A stretch of 64,000 bases of DNA from Cellulomonas sp. WB94 (GCF_003115775.1 NZ_QEES01000005.1:124001-188000), one strand, 5' to 3'; positions 33,669-41,812 are shown, counted from the stretch's first letter. The notes: generated by a model from the sequence alone, not told the origin. Numbers and translations are program-made.

Positions 33669-33725
33669 GACAGGGGTCCTTCCGATGCGCGTGACGCGCT
33701 GAGGTGCAGGGACATTGAGGATGTG

Positions 33726-33762
33726 CACGGTGCCCGACGGCGCAGAGCCGCCGGGCACCGTG
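33726..33762 (-). terminator. Hairpin between fruA and ptsH
   Basis: An 11-bp perfect outer stem (CACGGTGCCCG pairing with CGGGCACCGTG), with a further GGC/GCC pair inside, starts 4 bp after the fruA stop. It could end most fruA transcription or act as a processing/stability element, so that ptsH-ptsI are expressed at a different level from the sugar-specific genes. Confidence 0.65.
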
Positions 33763-33766
33763 CGGG

Positions 33767-35251
33767 TCAGGCGACGGCGCCCATGGTGGCCGGGACTGCG
33801 GCATCCACGGTCGGGCTGCGGCGCGCGCCCTTGACGATGACCACCGCGGCCGCCGTGACGACGGTGCCGATGAGGACAGCCGCCAGGAACCCGAGCGGCT
33901 GACCGATAAGCGGCGAGACCCAGACACCACCGTGCGGCGCCCTCAGGGTCGATCCGAAGGCCATCACGAGACCGCCGGTGAGACCCGAGCCGAGCATCAG
34001 GGACGGGATGACGCGCAGCGGGTCGGCGGCCGCAAACGGGATCGCTCCCTCGGTGATGAACGACGCCCCGAGCAGCCAGGCGGCCTTGCCGTTCTCCCGC
34101 TCCTCCTCGGTGAACAGCGCACCGCGCACGGAGGTCGCCAGCGCGAGGCCGAGCGGCGGCGTCATGCCGGCAGCCATGACTGCCGCCATGATCTTGAACT
34201 GCGTCGCGTCGGTCGTCGGGTTGGCGAGCACTGCCTGGAGACCGGTCGTGGCGAACACGTATGCCACCTTGTTGAGCGGGCCGCCCATGTCAAACGCCAT
34301 CATCAGCCCGAGGATCACTCCGAGAATGACGATGTTGGCGCCGCTCATCCCGTTGAGCCAGCTGCTCAGCGCCTCCATCAGAGCGGCGATCGGACGTCCG
34401 AGGACGAGGTACATCATCAGGGCCGTCCCGACCACGGCAAGAAGGGGAGTGACGACCACCGGCATGATGCCGCGCACGCCCTTCGGGACCTTCCAGCGGG
34501 AGATCCAGAGTGCGAGGAACCCGGCGATGAATCCGGAGGCCAGACCACCGAGGAACCCGGCGCCAACAGTCGCCGAGATAAGACCGCCGACGAACCCGGG
34601 GGTGATTCCAGGTCGGTCGGCGATCGCGTAGGCGATGTATCCCGACAGAGCGGGCACCAGGAAGAAGAAAGCCGCCTTGCCGGCCCAGAACAGCAGGGCG
34701 CCCCAGGCCATCTTCGAGGTCGGGCTGAAGTCACCGTTGAACAGGCTCGTCTCGGCGAACTCGTAGACCTTGTAGCCGCCGAGCATGAAGCCCAGGCCGA
34801 TCAAGATCCCACCCGCAGCGACGAACGGGATCATGTGCGAGACACCGGTCATCAGGTACTGGCGAATCCGAGTGCCGACGCCGATCTTGCGTGCCGCCGG
34901 CGCCGGTGCGGGCGCAGCAGCTGCTCCCGCGACCTTCTTGGGCGCGGCCTCGACCGCGGCGACAGCCATGGCGATCACCTCGACGGGGTCGTGGACGGCC
35001 TTCTTGACGCCGACGTCGATCGTGGGCTTGCCGGCGAACCGACCCTTGTCCTTGACCTCGAGGTCCGCCGCGTAGATGACGCCGTCGGCGTCGGCGATGA
35101 TCTGCGGATCCAACGGCGTCGAGCCGGCGGCTCCCTGGGTCTCGACGAAGACCTCGTGGCCGGCTGCCTTGCCGGCCTGTTCGAGTGCCTCAGCGGCCAT
35201 GTAGGTGTGGGCGATCCCCGTGGGGCACGAGGAGACGGCGACGAACTTCAT
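33767..35251 (-). CDS. fruA: PTS fructose transporter subunit IIBC
   Basis: This 494-residue protein starts with a IIB domain whose phospho-acceptor is Cys9 in SSCPTGIAHTYMAAEAL. It ends near residue 105, and an Ala/Pro linker follows. The IIC membrane domain (GVSHMIPFVAAGGILIGLGF and about eight further helices, with DMGGPLNKVAYVF) carries fructose across the membrane while phosphorylating it to fructose 1-phosphate. The IIA is a separate gene immediately upstream, overlapping by 4 bp. Confidence 0.92.
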   Translation of the reverse strand: MKFVAVSSCPTGIAHTYMAAEALEQAGKAAGHEVFVETQGAAGSTPLDPQIIADADGVIYAADLEVKDKGRFAGKPTIDVGVKKAVHDPVEVIAMAVAAVEAAPKKVAGAAAAPAPAPAARKIGVGTRIRQYLMTGVSHMIPFVAAGGILIGLGFMLGGYKVYEFAETSLFNGDFSPTSKMAWGALLFWAGKAAFFFLVPALSGYIAYAIADRPGITPGFVGGLISATVGAGFLGGLASGFIAGFLALWISRWKVPKGVRGIMPVVVTPLLAVVGTALMMYLVLGRPIAALMEALSSWLNGMSGANIVILGVILGLMMAFDMGGPLNKVAYVFATTGLQAVLANPTTDATQFKIMAAVMAAGMTPPLGLALATSVRGALFTEEERENGKAAWLLGASFITEGAIPFAAADPLRVIPSLMLGSGLTGGLVMAFGSTLRAPHGGVWVSPLIGQPLGFLAAVLIGTVVTAAAVVIVKGARRSPTVDAAVPATMGAVA

Positions 35252-35703
35252 GAGGGGACGACCTCTCGGGTGATGATGTCGGCGACTGTGCCGGCGTCGG
35301 TGGCCTGGTGCAGGGATGTCCGGAACGACTCGTGGACAAGACGCCGCGCGAGAGCGGCGAGGATCTGGAGGTGGTCGCTGTCCCCCGCGGCGGGAGCCGC
35401 GATCAGGAACACGAGCGTGGCCGGGCCGTCAGGGGCGCCGAAGTCGACACCCGCCGGGACCTTGGCGACGGCCAGGCTCGGCACGGTGACGAAGGCCGAG
35501 CGCGCATGCGGCAGCCCGATCCCGCCGGGCATGCCGGTGGCCATCTGGGCCTCGCGGGCACGCACGTCGGCGTGGAATCCCTCGGCGTCCGTCACCCGAC
35601 CGGCGGCGACGAGCAGATCGATGAGCCGACGAGTGACCTCATCGCGGTCTGTGGCGACGACGTCGACGGCGACGAGGTCGGCGGTGATGAGCGGGGTGTT
35701 CAT
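35248..35703 (-). CDS. PTS fructose IIA subunit
   Basis: This 151-residue protein has the PTS_EIIA type-2 fold, with the phosphohistidine in GGIGLPHARSAF (His66) and VFLIAAPAAGDSDHLQIL. It takes phosphate from HPr and gives it to the IIB domain of FruA. The gene lies 1 bp after fruK and overlaps fruA, so all fructose genes form one transcription unit. Confidence 0.9.
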   Translation of the reverse strand: MNTPLITADLVAVDVVATDRDEVTRRLIDLLVAAGRVTDAEGFHADVRAREAQMATGMPGGIGLPHARSAFVTVPSLAVAKVPAGVDFGAPDGPATLVFLIAAPAAGDSDHLQILAALARRLVHESFRTSLHQATDAGTVADIITREVVPS

Positions 35704-35704
35704 G

Positions 35705-36652
35705 TCACAGCTCCTTCAGGGTGAGACGCGGATCGGGGGTGTCGATGACTCGGACGGTCCCGGCATCGATGTCTGTGGGCGAGGGCACCGCGCTGCCGGG
35801 CAGCTGGACGGCTGCGCGGCCCCAGGCGACGGCGGTACGGAGGCGCTCTGCGGGCGACCCGGTGGCACCGAGGTAGCCCGCGAGGGTCGTGTCCCCCGCA
35901 CCGACCGTCGAGACCGCTGCAAGCGGCGGGCCGCCGGCCCACCAGGTCCCGGTGACGGTCACGAGCAGCGCACCGTGCGCACCGAGGCTCACGAGAACGT
36001 CGCCGTTGCCGGCCGCGATCACTTCGCGAGCCGCCTCGACGACGTGGCCGACGGTCGTAAGCTCACCGCCGGCGAGCTCGGCAAGCTCGTCGTCGTTGGG
36101 CTTGACGACGCGCAAGCCCCCGGCGCGGACGGCACGCACGAGCGGCACACCCGAGGTGTCGAGCGCAAGGGGCACGCCGTACCGGTCGGCGAGCCCGGCG
36201 GCCCGGACGAAGAACGCGTCGCCAGTACCGGGCGGAAGGCTGCCTGCGGCGACGAGCCAACGCGGCCCCCCCGCGAGCTGCTCCTCGACGGCCGCCAGCA
36301 GCGCATCGATCTCTTCGAGACCCAGGGACGTTCCCGGAGCGTTGATCTTGGTCGTCACCCCCGCGTGCTCGACGACGGTGATGTTCGTCCGGGTCGGGCC
36401 GACCACCGGGACGGGCACGGTCCGGACGCCCTGCTCCGCTAGCAGGGTGACGAGCTGCTCGCCCGGCGCGCCGCCGACCGGCAGGACCGCGAGCGAGGCG
36501 ATTCCCTGCGCGACCAGTGCACGCGAGACGTTGATTCCCTTGCCGCCCGGGTGAACGTGCACGGCAGCGGCCCGGTTCACCTCGCCCAGGGCGAGGCGAT
36601 CGAGGTCGAGCGCCCGGTCGAGGCTCGGGTTGGGGGTGAGCGTGACGATCAT
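35705..36652 (-). CDS. fruK: 1-phosphofructokinase
   Basis: This 315-residue PfkB-family kinase starts MIVTLTPNPSLDRALDLDRL. It has the first signature GGKGINVSRAL and the second signature VSTVGAGDTTLAGYLGA with the catalytic Asp near residue 245. It converts fructose 1-phosphate, the product of the PTS, to fructose 1,6-bisphosphate. The start overlaps the regulator stop as ATGA. Confidence 0.92.
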   Translation of the reverse strand: MIVTLTPNPSLDRALDLDRLALGEVNRAAAVHVHPGGKGINVSRALVAQGIASLAVLPVGGAPGEQLVTLLAEQGVRTVPVPVVGPTRTNITVVEHAGVTTKINAPGTSLGLEEIDALLAAVEEQLAGGPRWLVAAGSLPPGTGDAFFVRAAGLADRYGVPLALDTSGVPLVRAVRAGGLRVVKPNDDELAELAGGELTTVGHVVEAAREVIAAGNGDVLVSLGAHGALLVTVTGTWWAGGPPLAAVSTVGAGDTTLAGYLGATGSPAERLRTAVAWGRAAVQLPGSAVPSPTDIDAGTVRVIDTPDPRLTLKEL

Positions 36653-37410
36653 GCGCGCACCACCCGCGGCCCCGCCGTCTCGATCTCCTCGACGAGCTCA
36701 GGAGCCACCCCGGTGTCGGTGATCACGGTGTCGACGTCCGAGAGGGGCGCGACGCACGCGAAGTCGGCTCGGCCCATCTTCGTGTGGTCGGCGAGGACGA
36801 CGACGCGCCGGGCTGCGGCGACGAGCGCGCGTTTGACCGCGGCCTCCGCGAGGTCCGGCGTCGTCAGTCCGTGCTCGACCGTCAGACCGTTCGTGCCGAG
36901 AAAGACGACGTCCGCCTGGATGTCCGCGAGGTCGCGCAGCGCCCAGGAGCCGACTGCGGCGAGCGTCCGCCCGCGCACGGAGCCGCCGACAAGGTGCAGC
37001 GCGATGCCCGGCCTGGTCGCCAGGACGATCGCGACAGGCAGCGCGTGAGTGACGACCGTCAGCTCGCGGTCGGTCGGCAGCATCTCCGCGAGCCGGACCG
37101 TCGTTGTGCCCGCGTCGAGGATGATCGAGCCGCCGTCCGGCAGCTCGTCGAGCGCGGCCTTGGCGATGAGCTCCTTCTCGACCGAGAGCAGACCCTCGCG
37201 ATCGGCGAGGCCGGGCTCGAAGCCGAGGCGCTCGACGGGGATGGCACCGCCGTGGACGCGGTGCACGAGGCCATGACGCTCCAGCGTCGAGAGGTCGCGC
37301 CGGACGGTCTCCGGTGTGACCTCGAGCTCGTGGGCTAGGGCGCTGACATCGACCCGACCGTCGGCGCGGGCGCGTCCCAGGATCTGCTGGTACCGCTCGG
37401 TTGCGAACAC
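36649..37410 (-). CDS. DeoR-family regulator of the fructose operon
   Basis: This 253-residue protein has the DeoR helix-turn-helix (DVSALAHELEVTPETVRRDL then STLERHGLVHRVHGG) and a DeoRC sugar-phosphate-sensing domain with ILDAGTTTVRLAEML, LHLVGGSVRGRTLA and VFLGTNGLTVEHGLTTPD. DeoR regulators of fructose loci usually respond to fructose 1-phosphate. It is the first gene of the operon, so its own promoter drives the set. Confidence 0.88.
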   Translation of the reverse strand: MFATERYQQILGRARADGRVDVSALAHELEVTPETVRRDLSTLERHGLVHRVHGGAIPVERLGFEPGLADREGLLSVEKELIAKAALDELPDGGSIILDAGTTTVRLAEMLPTDRELTVVTHALPVAIVLATRPGIALHLVGGSVRGRTLAAVGSWALRDLADIQADVVFLGTNGLTVEHGLTTPDLAEAAVKRALVAAARRVVVLADHTKMGRADFACVAPLSDVDTVITDTGVAPELVEEIETAGPRVVRA

Positions 37411-37439
37411 ATCAACTCCGTCGTCTGTGTCGTCGGTGC

Positions 37440-37500
37440 TCCCACCGGCGTCGCGTAACGGAAACGGTGACGCAAATCCCGACCGATGTCAACTCATTCG
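37440..37500 (-). promoter_or_regulatory. Candidate promoter of the fructose operon
   Basis: On the minus strand a TTGACA (complement of 37487-37492) lies about 77 bp before the regulator ATG. It is followed after about 17 bp by a poor -10 (CACCGT). The remaining space up to 37560 has no gene. The -35 match is exact but the -10 is weak, so this is tentative. Confidence 0.35.
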
Positions 37501-37572
37501 GACACATGCGGGGGCAAACAAACCTTCGAACGGGCATCTGCGCAGGTGAACGCACCACCGGGACAGACGAGT

Positions 37573-37612
37573 GCCCCGCCCTTCAGCGGGCATGCCTGCT
37601 GCAGGGCGGGGC
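37573..37612 (-). terminator. Hairpin terminator downstream of the guaB1-like fragment
   Basis: A perfect 10-bp GC stem (GCCCCGCCCT pairing with AGGGCGGGGC, loop 20 bases) lies about 45 bp beyond the stop of the guaB1-like 3' fragment and upstream of the fructose operon. It appears to be the native terminator of the guaB1 gene and would insulate the fructose promoter. Confidence 0.65.
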
Positions 37613-37655
37613 AACGGTCGTTCCGTGACAGCCGGGCGCTCGCCCGCTGCTCGCG

Positions 37656-37900
37656 TCAGACAGGCCGGTTGAGCGGCTGGTACGGCGAGACGACGACCTC
37701 GACGCGCTGGAACTCCTTGAGGTCGGAGTAGCCGGTCGTGGCCATGGCCCGTCGCAGGGCGCCGATGAGGTTGAGCGTGCCGTCGGCCGTCCGGCCCGGG
37801 CCGAACAGGATCTCCGAGAGCGTGCCGGCCGTCCCCACGCGCACGCGCTCGCCGCGGGGCAGCTTCGGGTGGTGCGCCTCGGGGCCCCAGTGCCCGCCGC
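37656..37900 (-). pseudogene. guaB1-like (IMP dehydrogenase/GMP reductase family) C-terminal fragment
   Basis: The last 80 codons read GHWGPEAHHPKLPRGERVRV, GTLSEILFGPGRTADGTLN, LIGALRRAMATTGYSDLKEF and QRVEVVVSPYQ, the C terminus of the actinobacterial GuaB1-type GMP reductase/IMPDH-related protein (about 480 residues when complete). Nothing upstream of this segment belongs to that family: at 37901 the sequence switches, in frame, to the MerA-like flavoprotein. The catalytic loop and CBS region are gone. Confidence 0.75.
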
Positions 37901-38007
37901 TGATCTCGAGGCGGTTCGTGCCCGTGAACCTTGCGTCGCCGTGCAAGGTCTCCACGCCGTTGCGCGCAAGACCCGCCTCCATGCTGCCCGGCACCGGATC
38001 GGTAAAG
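37901..38007. repeat. 107-bp direct repeat, right copy
   Basis: Counterpart of 31302-31408 with two mismatches. It is the point where the MerA-like N-terminal fragment ends and the guaB1-like fragment begins. The two copies bracket the entire fructose PTS locus. Confidence 0.9.
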
Positions 38008-38268
38008 CGGTGCTTGTGTTTCATCAGGTCGGCCCAGCTGATCGCCAGCCCCGCGTCCTCGATCCCCTTGCCGCGCATGAGTCGGGCGGCGTCGATGATC
38101 TCAGCGCCGCGGCGCAGGATCTTCTTCGGGTCACAACCGCGCAGCGCGCACGTCCCGCCGTACCGCGTCGACGATCGCGACATCCCAGCCTTGCGTCGCG
38201 CACTTGTTGGCTGCCGTCACGCCGGCCATGCCGGCGCCGATCACGATCAGGTCGCGAGCCGTGGTCAT
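37901..38268 (-). pseudogene. MerA-like FAD/NAD(P) disulfide oxidoreductase, N-terminal part, frameshifted
   Basis: From the ATG at 38268 the reading is MTTARDLIVIGAGMAGVTAA, then NKCATQGWDVAIVDA, an FAD-binding GxGxxG start. The frame slips near 38160 and the next frame continues YGGTCALRGCDPKKIL, the redox-active CxxxxC of this enzyme class, then GDARFTGTNRLEI. It ends at the repeat edge, joined in frame to the guaB1 fragment. The missing remainder is represented by 30590-31408. Beside merR and a thioredoxin-fold gene, it was probably a mercuric-reductase-like or related metal/thiol reductase. Confidence 0.7.
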
Positions 38269-38282
38269 CTCAATGTGTCCTC

Positions 38283-38639
38283 TCAGGAGGGTTCGGTCGC
38301 GCCCGGGGCCGCGCCGGCCGCGATGCCGTAGCCGATGTGCCCGGCGTCAGGCACCGCCTCACGGAGCTGTTCGAGCGTCGGTGCACCCGCCAGGCCCTCC
38401 GGCGTGGCGTAGAGGCGGCACGCGAGGCCGACCCCGGCAACGGGACCCGCGAACGCGTCGACTCCGTTGACCAGGATGCTCGGCGACCCATGAAATCCGG
38501 TCCGTTCGGCTTCCTCCGTGGTCTCCACCCGATGCCGGGTCACGGTGACGCTGGGACGTTCCGAGGCGATCTGAGCGAGCCGCTGGTCGGCGATCTCCCA
38601 GTTGGGGCAGCCATCGAAATACAGCAAAGTGATCTCCAT
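38283..38639 (-). CDS. Thioredoxin-fold protein with FDGCPNW motif (mer-associated)
   Basis: This 118-residue protein starts MEITLLYFDGCPNWEIADQR, a motif of small thioredoxin-like proteins often annotated as alkylmercury lyase-like or glutaredoxin-like and found with merR and merA. It has a GFHGSPSILVNGVD cis-Pro segment. Only one cysteine lies in the active-site region. It is divergent from merR, with the MerR operator between them, and leads into the broken MerA-like gene. A redox or metal-handling role is inference. Confidence 0.75.
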   Translation of the reverse strand: MEITLLYFDGCPNWEIADQRLAQIASERPSVTVTRHRVETTEEAERTGFHGSPSILVNGVDAFAGPVAGVGLACRLYATPEGLAGAPTLEQLREAVPDAGHIGYGIAAGAAPGATEPS

Positions 38640-38651
38640 GCCCGGACGCTA

Positions 38652-38675
38652 GACCTTGATCCGTGCTACAAGGTC
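38652..38675. promoter_or_regulatory. MerR operator / stretched promoter
   Basis: GACCTTG (38652-38658) and CAAGGTC (38669-38675) form a perfect 7-bp dyad with a 10-bp centre. On the minus strand TTGACC is followed after about 19-20 bp by TAGCGT, the over-long spacer that MerR-type activators correct. It sits between merR and the thioredoxin-fold gene. Confidence 0.75.
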
Positions 38676-38693
38676 AATGGGTACATTGGACCG

Positions 38694-39095
38694 ATGCTGA
38701 TCGGAGCGCTCGCACAGACCGTCGGTCTGCCTAGCCAGACCATCCGCTTCTACGAGCGACGAGGCCTCCTTCATCCGCCTATACGTGGCGGCAACGGATA
38801 CCGCTGCTACGACGACGCCGCCATCACGCGGCTGGACCTCATCCGCGCCGCCCAGGCCGCCGGACTCACCCTCGCCCAGATCCGCGGCATCGTCGATCTC
38901 CGAGACCACGGCGAGGCCCCATGCACCCACGTGGCTGAGCTCATCGACAGCAAGCTCGTCGACGTCCGACGGCGCCTCAGCGAGCTCACAGCCTTGGAGG
39001 CAGAGCTCGAACAGCTCCGCGAACGCGGCCGACGACTCGATCCGGCCGACTGCACCAACACCGACGTCTGCCACATCCTCGCCCGCCACGGCTAG
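38694..39095 (+). CDS. merR: MerR-family metal-responsive regulator
   Basis: This 133-residue protein has an N-terminal MerR winged helix (IGALAQTVGLPSQTIRFYER and a GYRCYD turn), a dimerisation helix, and three metal-ligand cysteines: Cys77 in EAPCTHV and Cys120/Cys126 in DCTNTDVCHIL. This resembles the Hg(II)/Zn(II)-type MerR set. Divergent from the thioredoxin-fold gene with a canonical operator between. Target genes include the now-broken MerA-like flavoprotein, so it may have lost its main partner. The exact metal cannot be told from sequence. Confidence 0.85.
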   Translation: MLIGALAQTVGLPSQTIRFYERRGLLHPPIRGGNGYRCYDDAAITRLDLIRAAQAAGLTLAQIRGIVDLRDHGEAPCTHVAELIDSKLVDVRRRLSELTALEAELEQLRERGRRLDPADCTNTDVCHILARHG

Positions 39096-39150
39096 ACCGG
39101 GCGCACACCCGACAAGCAGAAGGGTCACGCCTCGTGCGCATTGACTTGGG

Positions 39151-39387
39151 TCAAGCCCCTGGCGGTTCGGCATCGGCGTTGTCGATCCAGACCCGTAGTC
39201 GGGCTTCCATGTCGGCTACCAGCGCTGCTCGGGCGTCGTCGAGCGCGGCGGGCGCGTCTTCGCCGAGCCGGCGCAGGACCTCGGCCAACTGGTCGTCGGG
39301 TGTGGTGCTGGTCCACGCCGGGTCGTGTTGCACATCGGCGATTGCTTGAGCTAGGCGCAGTCCAAGCAACCCACTGCCTTCGTCCAT
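39151..39387 (-). CDS. Small hypothetical protein
   Basis: This 78-residue acidic protein (MDEGSGLLGLRLAQAIADVQ; Ala/Asp/Leu rich, helical) matches no family I recognise. Its start is only 6 bp from the left end of the IS630 element, so the promoter, and possibly an N-terminal extension, may have been displaced by the insertion. Confidence 0.4.
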   Translation of the reverse strand: MDEGSGLLGLRLAQAIADVQHDPAWTSTTPDDQLAEVLRRLGEDAPAALDDARAALVADMEARLRVWIDNADAEPPGA

Positions 39388-39391
39388 ACTG

Positions 39392-40465
39392 CTAGTGTCC
39401 CGTCTCTGAAGTGGTTGGACGCTTGGCCTTCTTGAGGATCTGGTCGGCGGGTTTGGTCCAGGTGAACGGTTCGCAGTCGGTGTTGTAGTGGTCGATGAAC
39501 CTGCGGATCGTGGTCGTGAGCTCGCGGACCGAGCGGAACGTGCCGCGTCGGATGGCTTGGCGTTCGGCGATGCCGAAGAAGATCTCGACCATGTTCATCC
39601 ACGAGGCGTGGGTGGGGGTGAAGTGGGCGTGGATCCGCGGGTTGTCGGCGAGCCAGTCCTTGACGGCGGGGTGCTTGTGGGTGGCGTAGTTGTCCATCAC
39701 CAGGTGCAGCTCGACGCCCGGGTAGGCGCGGGCGACCTGGCGGCAGAACACCAGGAACTCCTGGTGGCGGTGGCGTGGCTGACAGCGGGCGGTGATCTTT
39801 CCGGTCGCGGTGTTCAGCGCCGCGAACAGCGTCGTGGTCCCGTTGCGGACGTAGTCCGGTGAGCGGCGCTCGATCAGGTGCGGGGCCATCGGCAGCACCG
39901 GAGCAGTGCGGTCCAGAGCCTGGATCTGCGACTTCTCATCGACGCAGAGCACGACGGCATTCTGCGGCGGGTCCAAGTACAGGCCCACGACGTCGATGAC
40001 CTTGGCCTCGAGCTCGGGGTCGGTGCAGAACCGGAACCCCTCCGACCGCCACGGCTGGATGCCATGCTCACGCCAGATCCGCGCGACCGTGGCGTTGCCG
40101 ATCTTCAGCTTCTTCGCCAGCTCGCGCGACGACCAATGTGTCAGCCCGGTCGACTTCGCCGGCGGCGTCAACGTCGCAGTGATGACCTTGCGCGCGTCCA
40201 CCTCCCGCGGACGACCCGAACGTTCCCGATCACCCAGGCCGGCCAACCCGGACTGGGCGTACCGCGACCGCCAGGACAGCACGCTCTGGCGCGCCACGCC
40301 GACCCGCTCGGCGATCTCGGTGTTCGCCATCCCCTCGGACGCGAGCAGCACGATCCGTGCCCGCTGCGCGAGCCCGGCCCGCACCGCCGAGGACCGCACC
40401 CAGCGTCTCAGCTCGTCCTCGTCGCCCTCACGAAGGACCAGCGCAGGAGCCGGAGCATGTGCCAT
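39392..40465 (-). CDS. IS630-family transposase
   Basis: This 357-residue protein has two N-terminal HTH segments (IAERVGVARQSVLSWRSRYA) and a DDE superfamily domain with VLCVDEKSQIQAL (first D), HLVMDNYATHK (second D) and THASWMNMVEIFF (E). A C-terminal region, TTTIRRFIDHYN, follows. Length and motif spacing are normal, so it should be functional. Confidence 0.92.
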   Translation of the reverse strand: MAHAPAPALVLREGDEDELRRWVRSSAVRAGLAQRARIVLLASEGMANTEIAERVGVARQSVLSWRSRYAQSGLAGLGDRERSGRPREVDARKVITATLTPPAKSTGLTHWSSRELAKKLKIGNATVARIWREHGIQPWRSEGFRFCTDPELEAKVIDVVGLYLDPPQNAVVLCVDEKSQIQALDRTAPVLPMAPHLIERRSPDYVRNGTTTLFAALNTATGKITARCQPRHRHQEFLVFCRQVARAYPGVELHLVMDNYATHKHPAVKDWLADNPRIHAHFTPTHASWMNMVEIFFGIAERQAIRRGTFRSVRELTTTIRRFIDHYNTDCEPFTWTKPADQILKKAKRPTTSETGH

Positions 40466-40518
40466 ACCCCATTCTTGCGAACCACCAACTGTCTAACCAC
40501 TAACGACACGCAACACTA
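39393..40518 (-). mobile_element. IS630-family insertion sequence
   Basis: The element runs about 39395-40516 (1122 bp). Both ends share CTAGTGT, then after a few changes GT...AGTGGTT, as an inverted repeat. It is bounded by TA on each side (39393-39394, 40517-40518), the usual TA target of IS630/Tc1 elements. The single transposase is intact. Confidence 0.85.
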
Positions 40519-40618
40519 GATGCTCCTCCATGCGTCGAACAAGCCGGTTGTCTGCATCTGCTGATCGATCGTGACAGCTCAGAATTGCCTCAGTCGGTTG
40601 AATGAGCGGGGCGAGCGT

Positions 40619-41812
40619 TCAGCCGGTGGTGCCTGTGTTCGTCTTGATCAGCGGTGGTGGGCAGGGCCGTCCGAGATGGTAGCCCTGGCCGTAGCTGCAG
40701 CCCAGGGCCCGCAGAGTTTCGAGCTGTGCGGGGCGTTCGATACCCTCCGCGATGGTCGATGCTCCGAGCGCCCGGGCTAGCTGGATGATTCCCGCGACGA
40801 GAGTAGCGCTCTTCTGATCGGTATCGACGGTACTGATGAACGATAGGTCGATCTTGAGGACGTCGACGGGAAAGTCTTGCAGGTAGGCAAGTGAGGCTTG
40901 TCCGGTCCCGAAGTCGTCAAGGGCAATGCAGACGCCCATGTCGTGCAGGGCGTTGATGTGTTGCAGCGCTGTGGGTCGGTCGCGGACTATCGCGGTCTCA
41001 GTGATCTCGATGCACAGCTGCGAAGGCCTGAGGCCGGCGTCGTGGAGCACGTCGCGGACTTGCGTGAAGAAGTCCGGTTGGCTCAGCTGGTGAGCGGAGA
41101 CGTTGACGGCGACGATCAGGTCACCGACCCCGTCCGCCTCCCACGTGGCGCATTGCTGGGCGGCCTCTCGAAGCACGAATGCACCGATCGGGATGATTGT
41201 GCCGGTGCGTTCGGCGAGTGGAATGAACGCCGAGGGCGGGACGGTCCCGCGGGCCGGATCCTGCCACCGGCAGAGCGCCTCGAACCCCGTGGTGCGCCCC
41301 GTTCGCAAGTTGACTATGGGCTGGTAGTGGACGTCGAACTCGAACCGGTCGAGGGCGCGGCGCAGGTTGTGGGCCCCGCGTGCGTCGAGCGCGGAGCTGA
41401 TGATCGAGTCGCTCGACTCCCCCGAGAGCCACGCCACCAGCAGACCAATCGTCAGGAACATGAGGAGTCGTGCAGCCCACGCGGCAACGGATTGCGGGGT
41501 GCCAGCGATGACATCGAGTGGCATCACCGGTCCGGCCAGCACACCCGCAACGACCGCGGTGACAAGGGTGCCTCGCCAGCCGAAGCGGCTCGCCGCGAAG
41601 ACAATCGGCAGGTAGAACAGTTGTGGGAGGACGGTCTTGGTTCCCCCCGCCTCATACGTGCCGAGCCAGGCGGCCGCGACCCCGAGAACCACGAGAGCCG
41701 TCGCAAAGCTGGCGCCCGTTCTCAATGAGGTATCGAATCCTCGACCAATACGCTCGCGGACTCGCGATGTTGTCTGAGGGCGAGCGGCCTCCGTCAATTT
41801 CTGGGTTGGCAT
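40619..41812 (-). CDS. Membrane-anchored EAL-domain c-di-GMP phosphodiesterase
   Basis: This 397-residue protein has an N-terminal membrane region of about four helices (TALVVLGVAAAWLG; VLPQLFYLPIVFAA; LVTAVVAGVLAGPV; LLMFLTIGLLVAWL), similar to MASE/DUF4118-type sensors. The EAL domain has all main catalytic residues visible: FEALCRW (near residue 177), NVSAHQL, IEITETA, DDFGTGQASL, KIDLSFI, AEGIERP and GQGYHLGRP. It should hydrolyse c-di-GMP. The ATG at 41812 follows GAGGGG. It is 172 bp downstream of a second EAL gene on the same strand. Confidence 0.87.
   Translation of the reverse strand: MPTQKLTEAARPQTTSRVRERIGRGFDTSLRTGASFATALVVLGVAAAWLGTYEAGGTKTVLPQLFYLPIVFAASRFGWRGTLVTAVVAGVLAGPVMPLDVIAGTPQSVAAWAARLLMFLTIGLLVAWLSGESSDSIISSALDARGAHNLRRALDRFEFDVHYQPIVNLRTGRTTGFEALCRWQDPARGTVPPSAFIPLAERTGTIIPIGAFVLREAAQQCATWEADGVGDLIVAVNVSAHQLSQPDFFTQVRDVLHDAGLRPSQLCIEITETAIVRDRPTALQHINALHDMGVCIALDDFGTGQASLAYLQDFPVDVLKIDLSFISTVDTDQKSATLVAGIIQLARALGASTIAEGIERPAQLETLRALGCSYGQGYHLGRPCPPPLIKTNTGTTG

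Noticed and set aside
38283-38639. Organomercurial lyase MerB
   Set aside because: The protein is only 118 residues and lacks the MerB cysteine set; the FDGCPNW motif fits a small thioredoxin-fold family instead.
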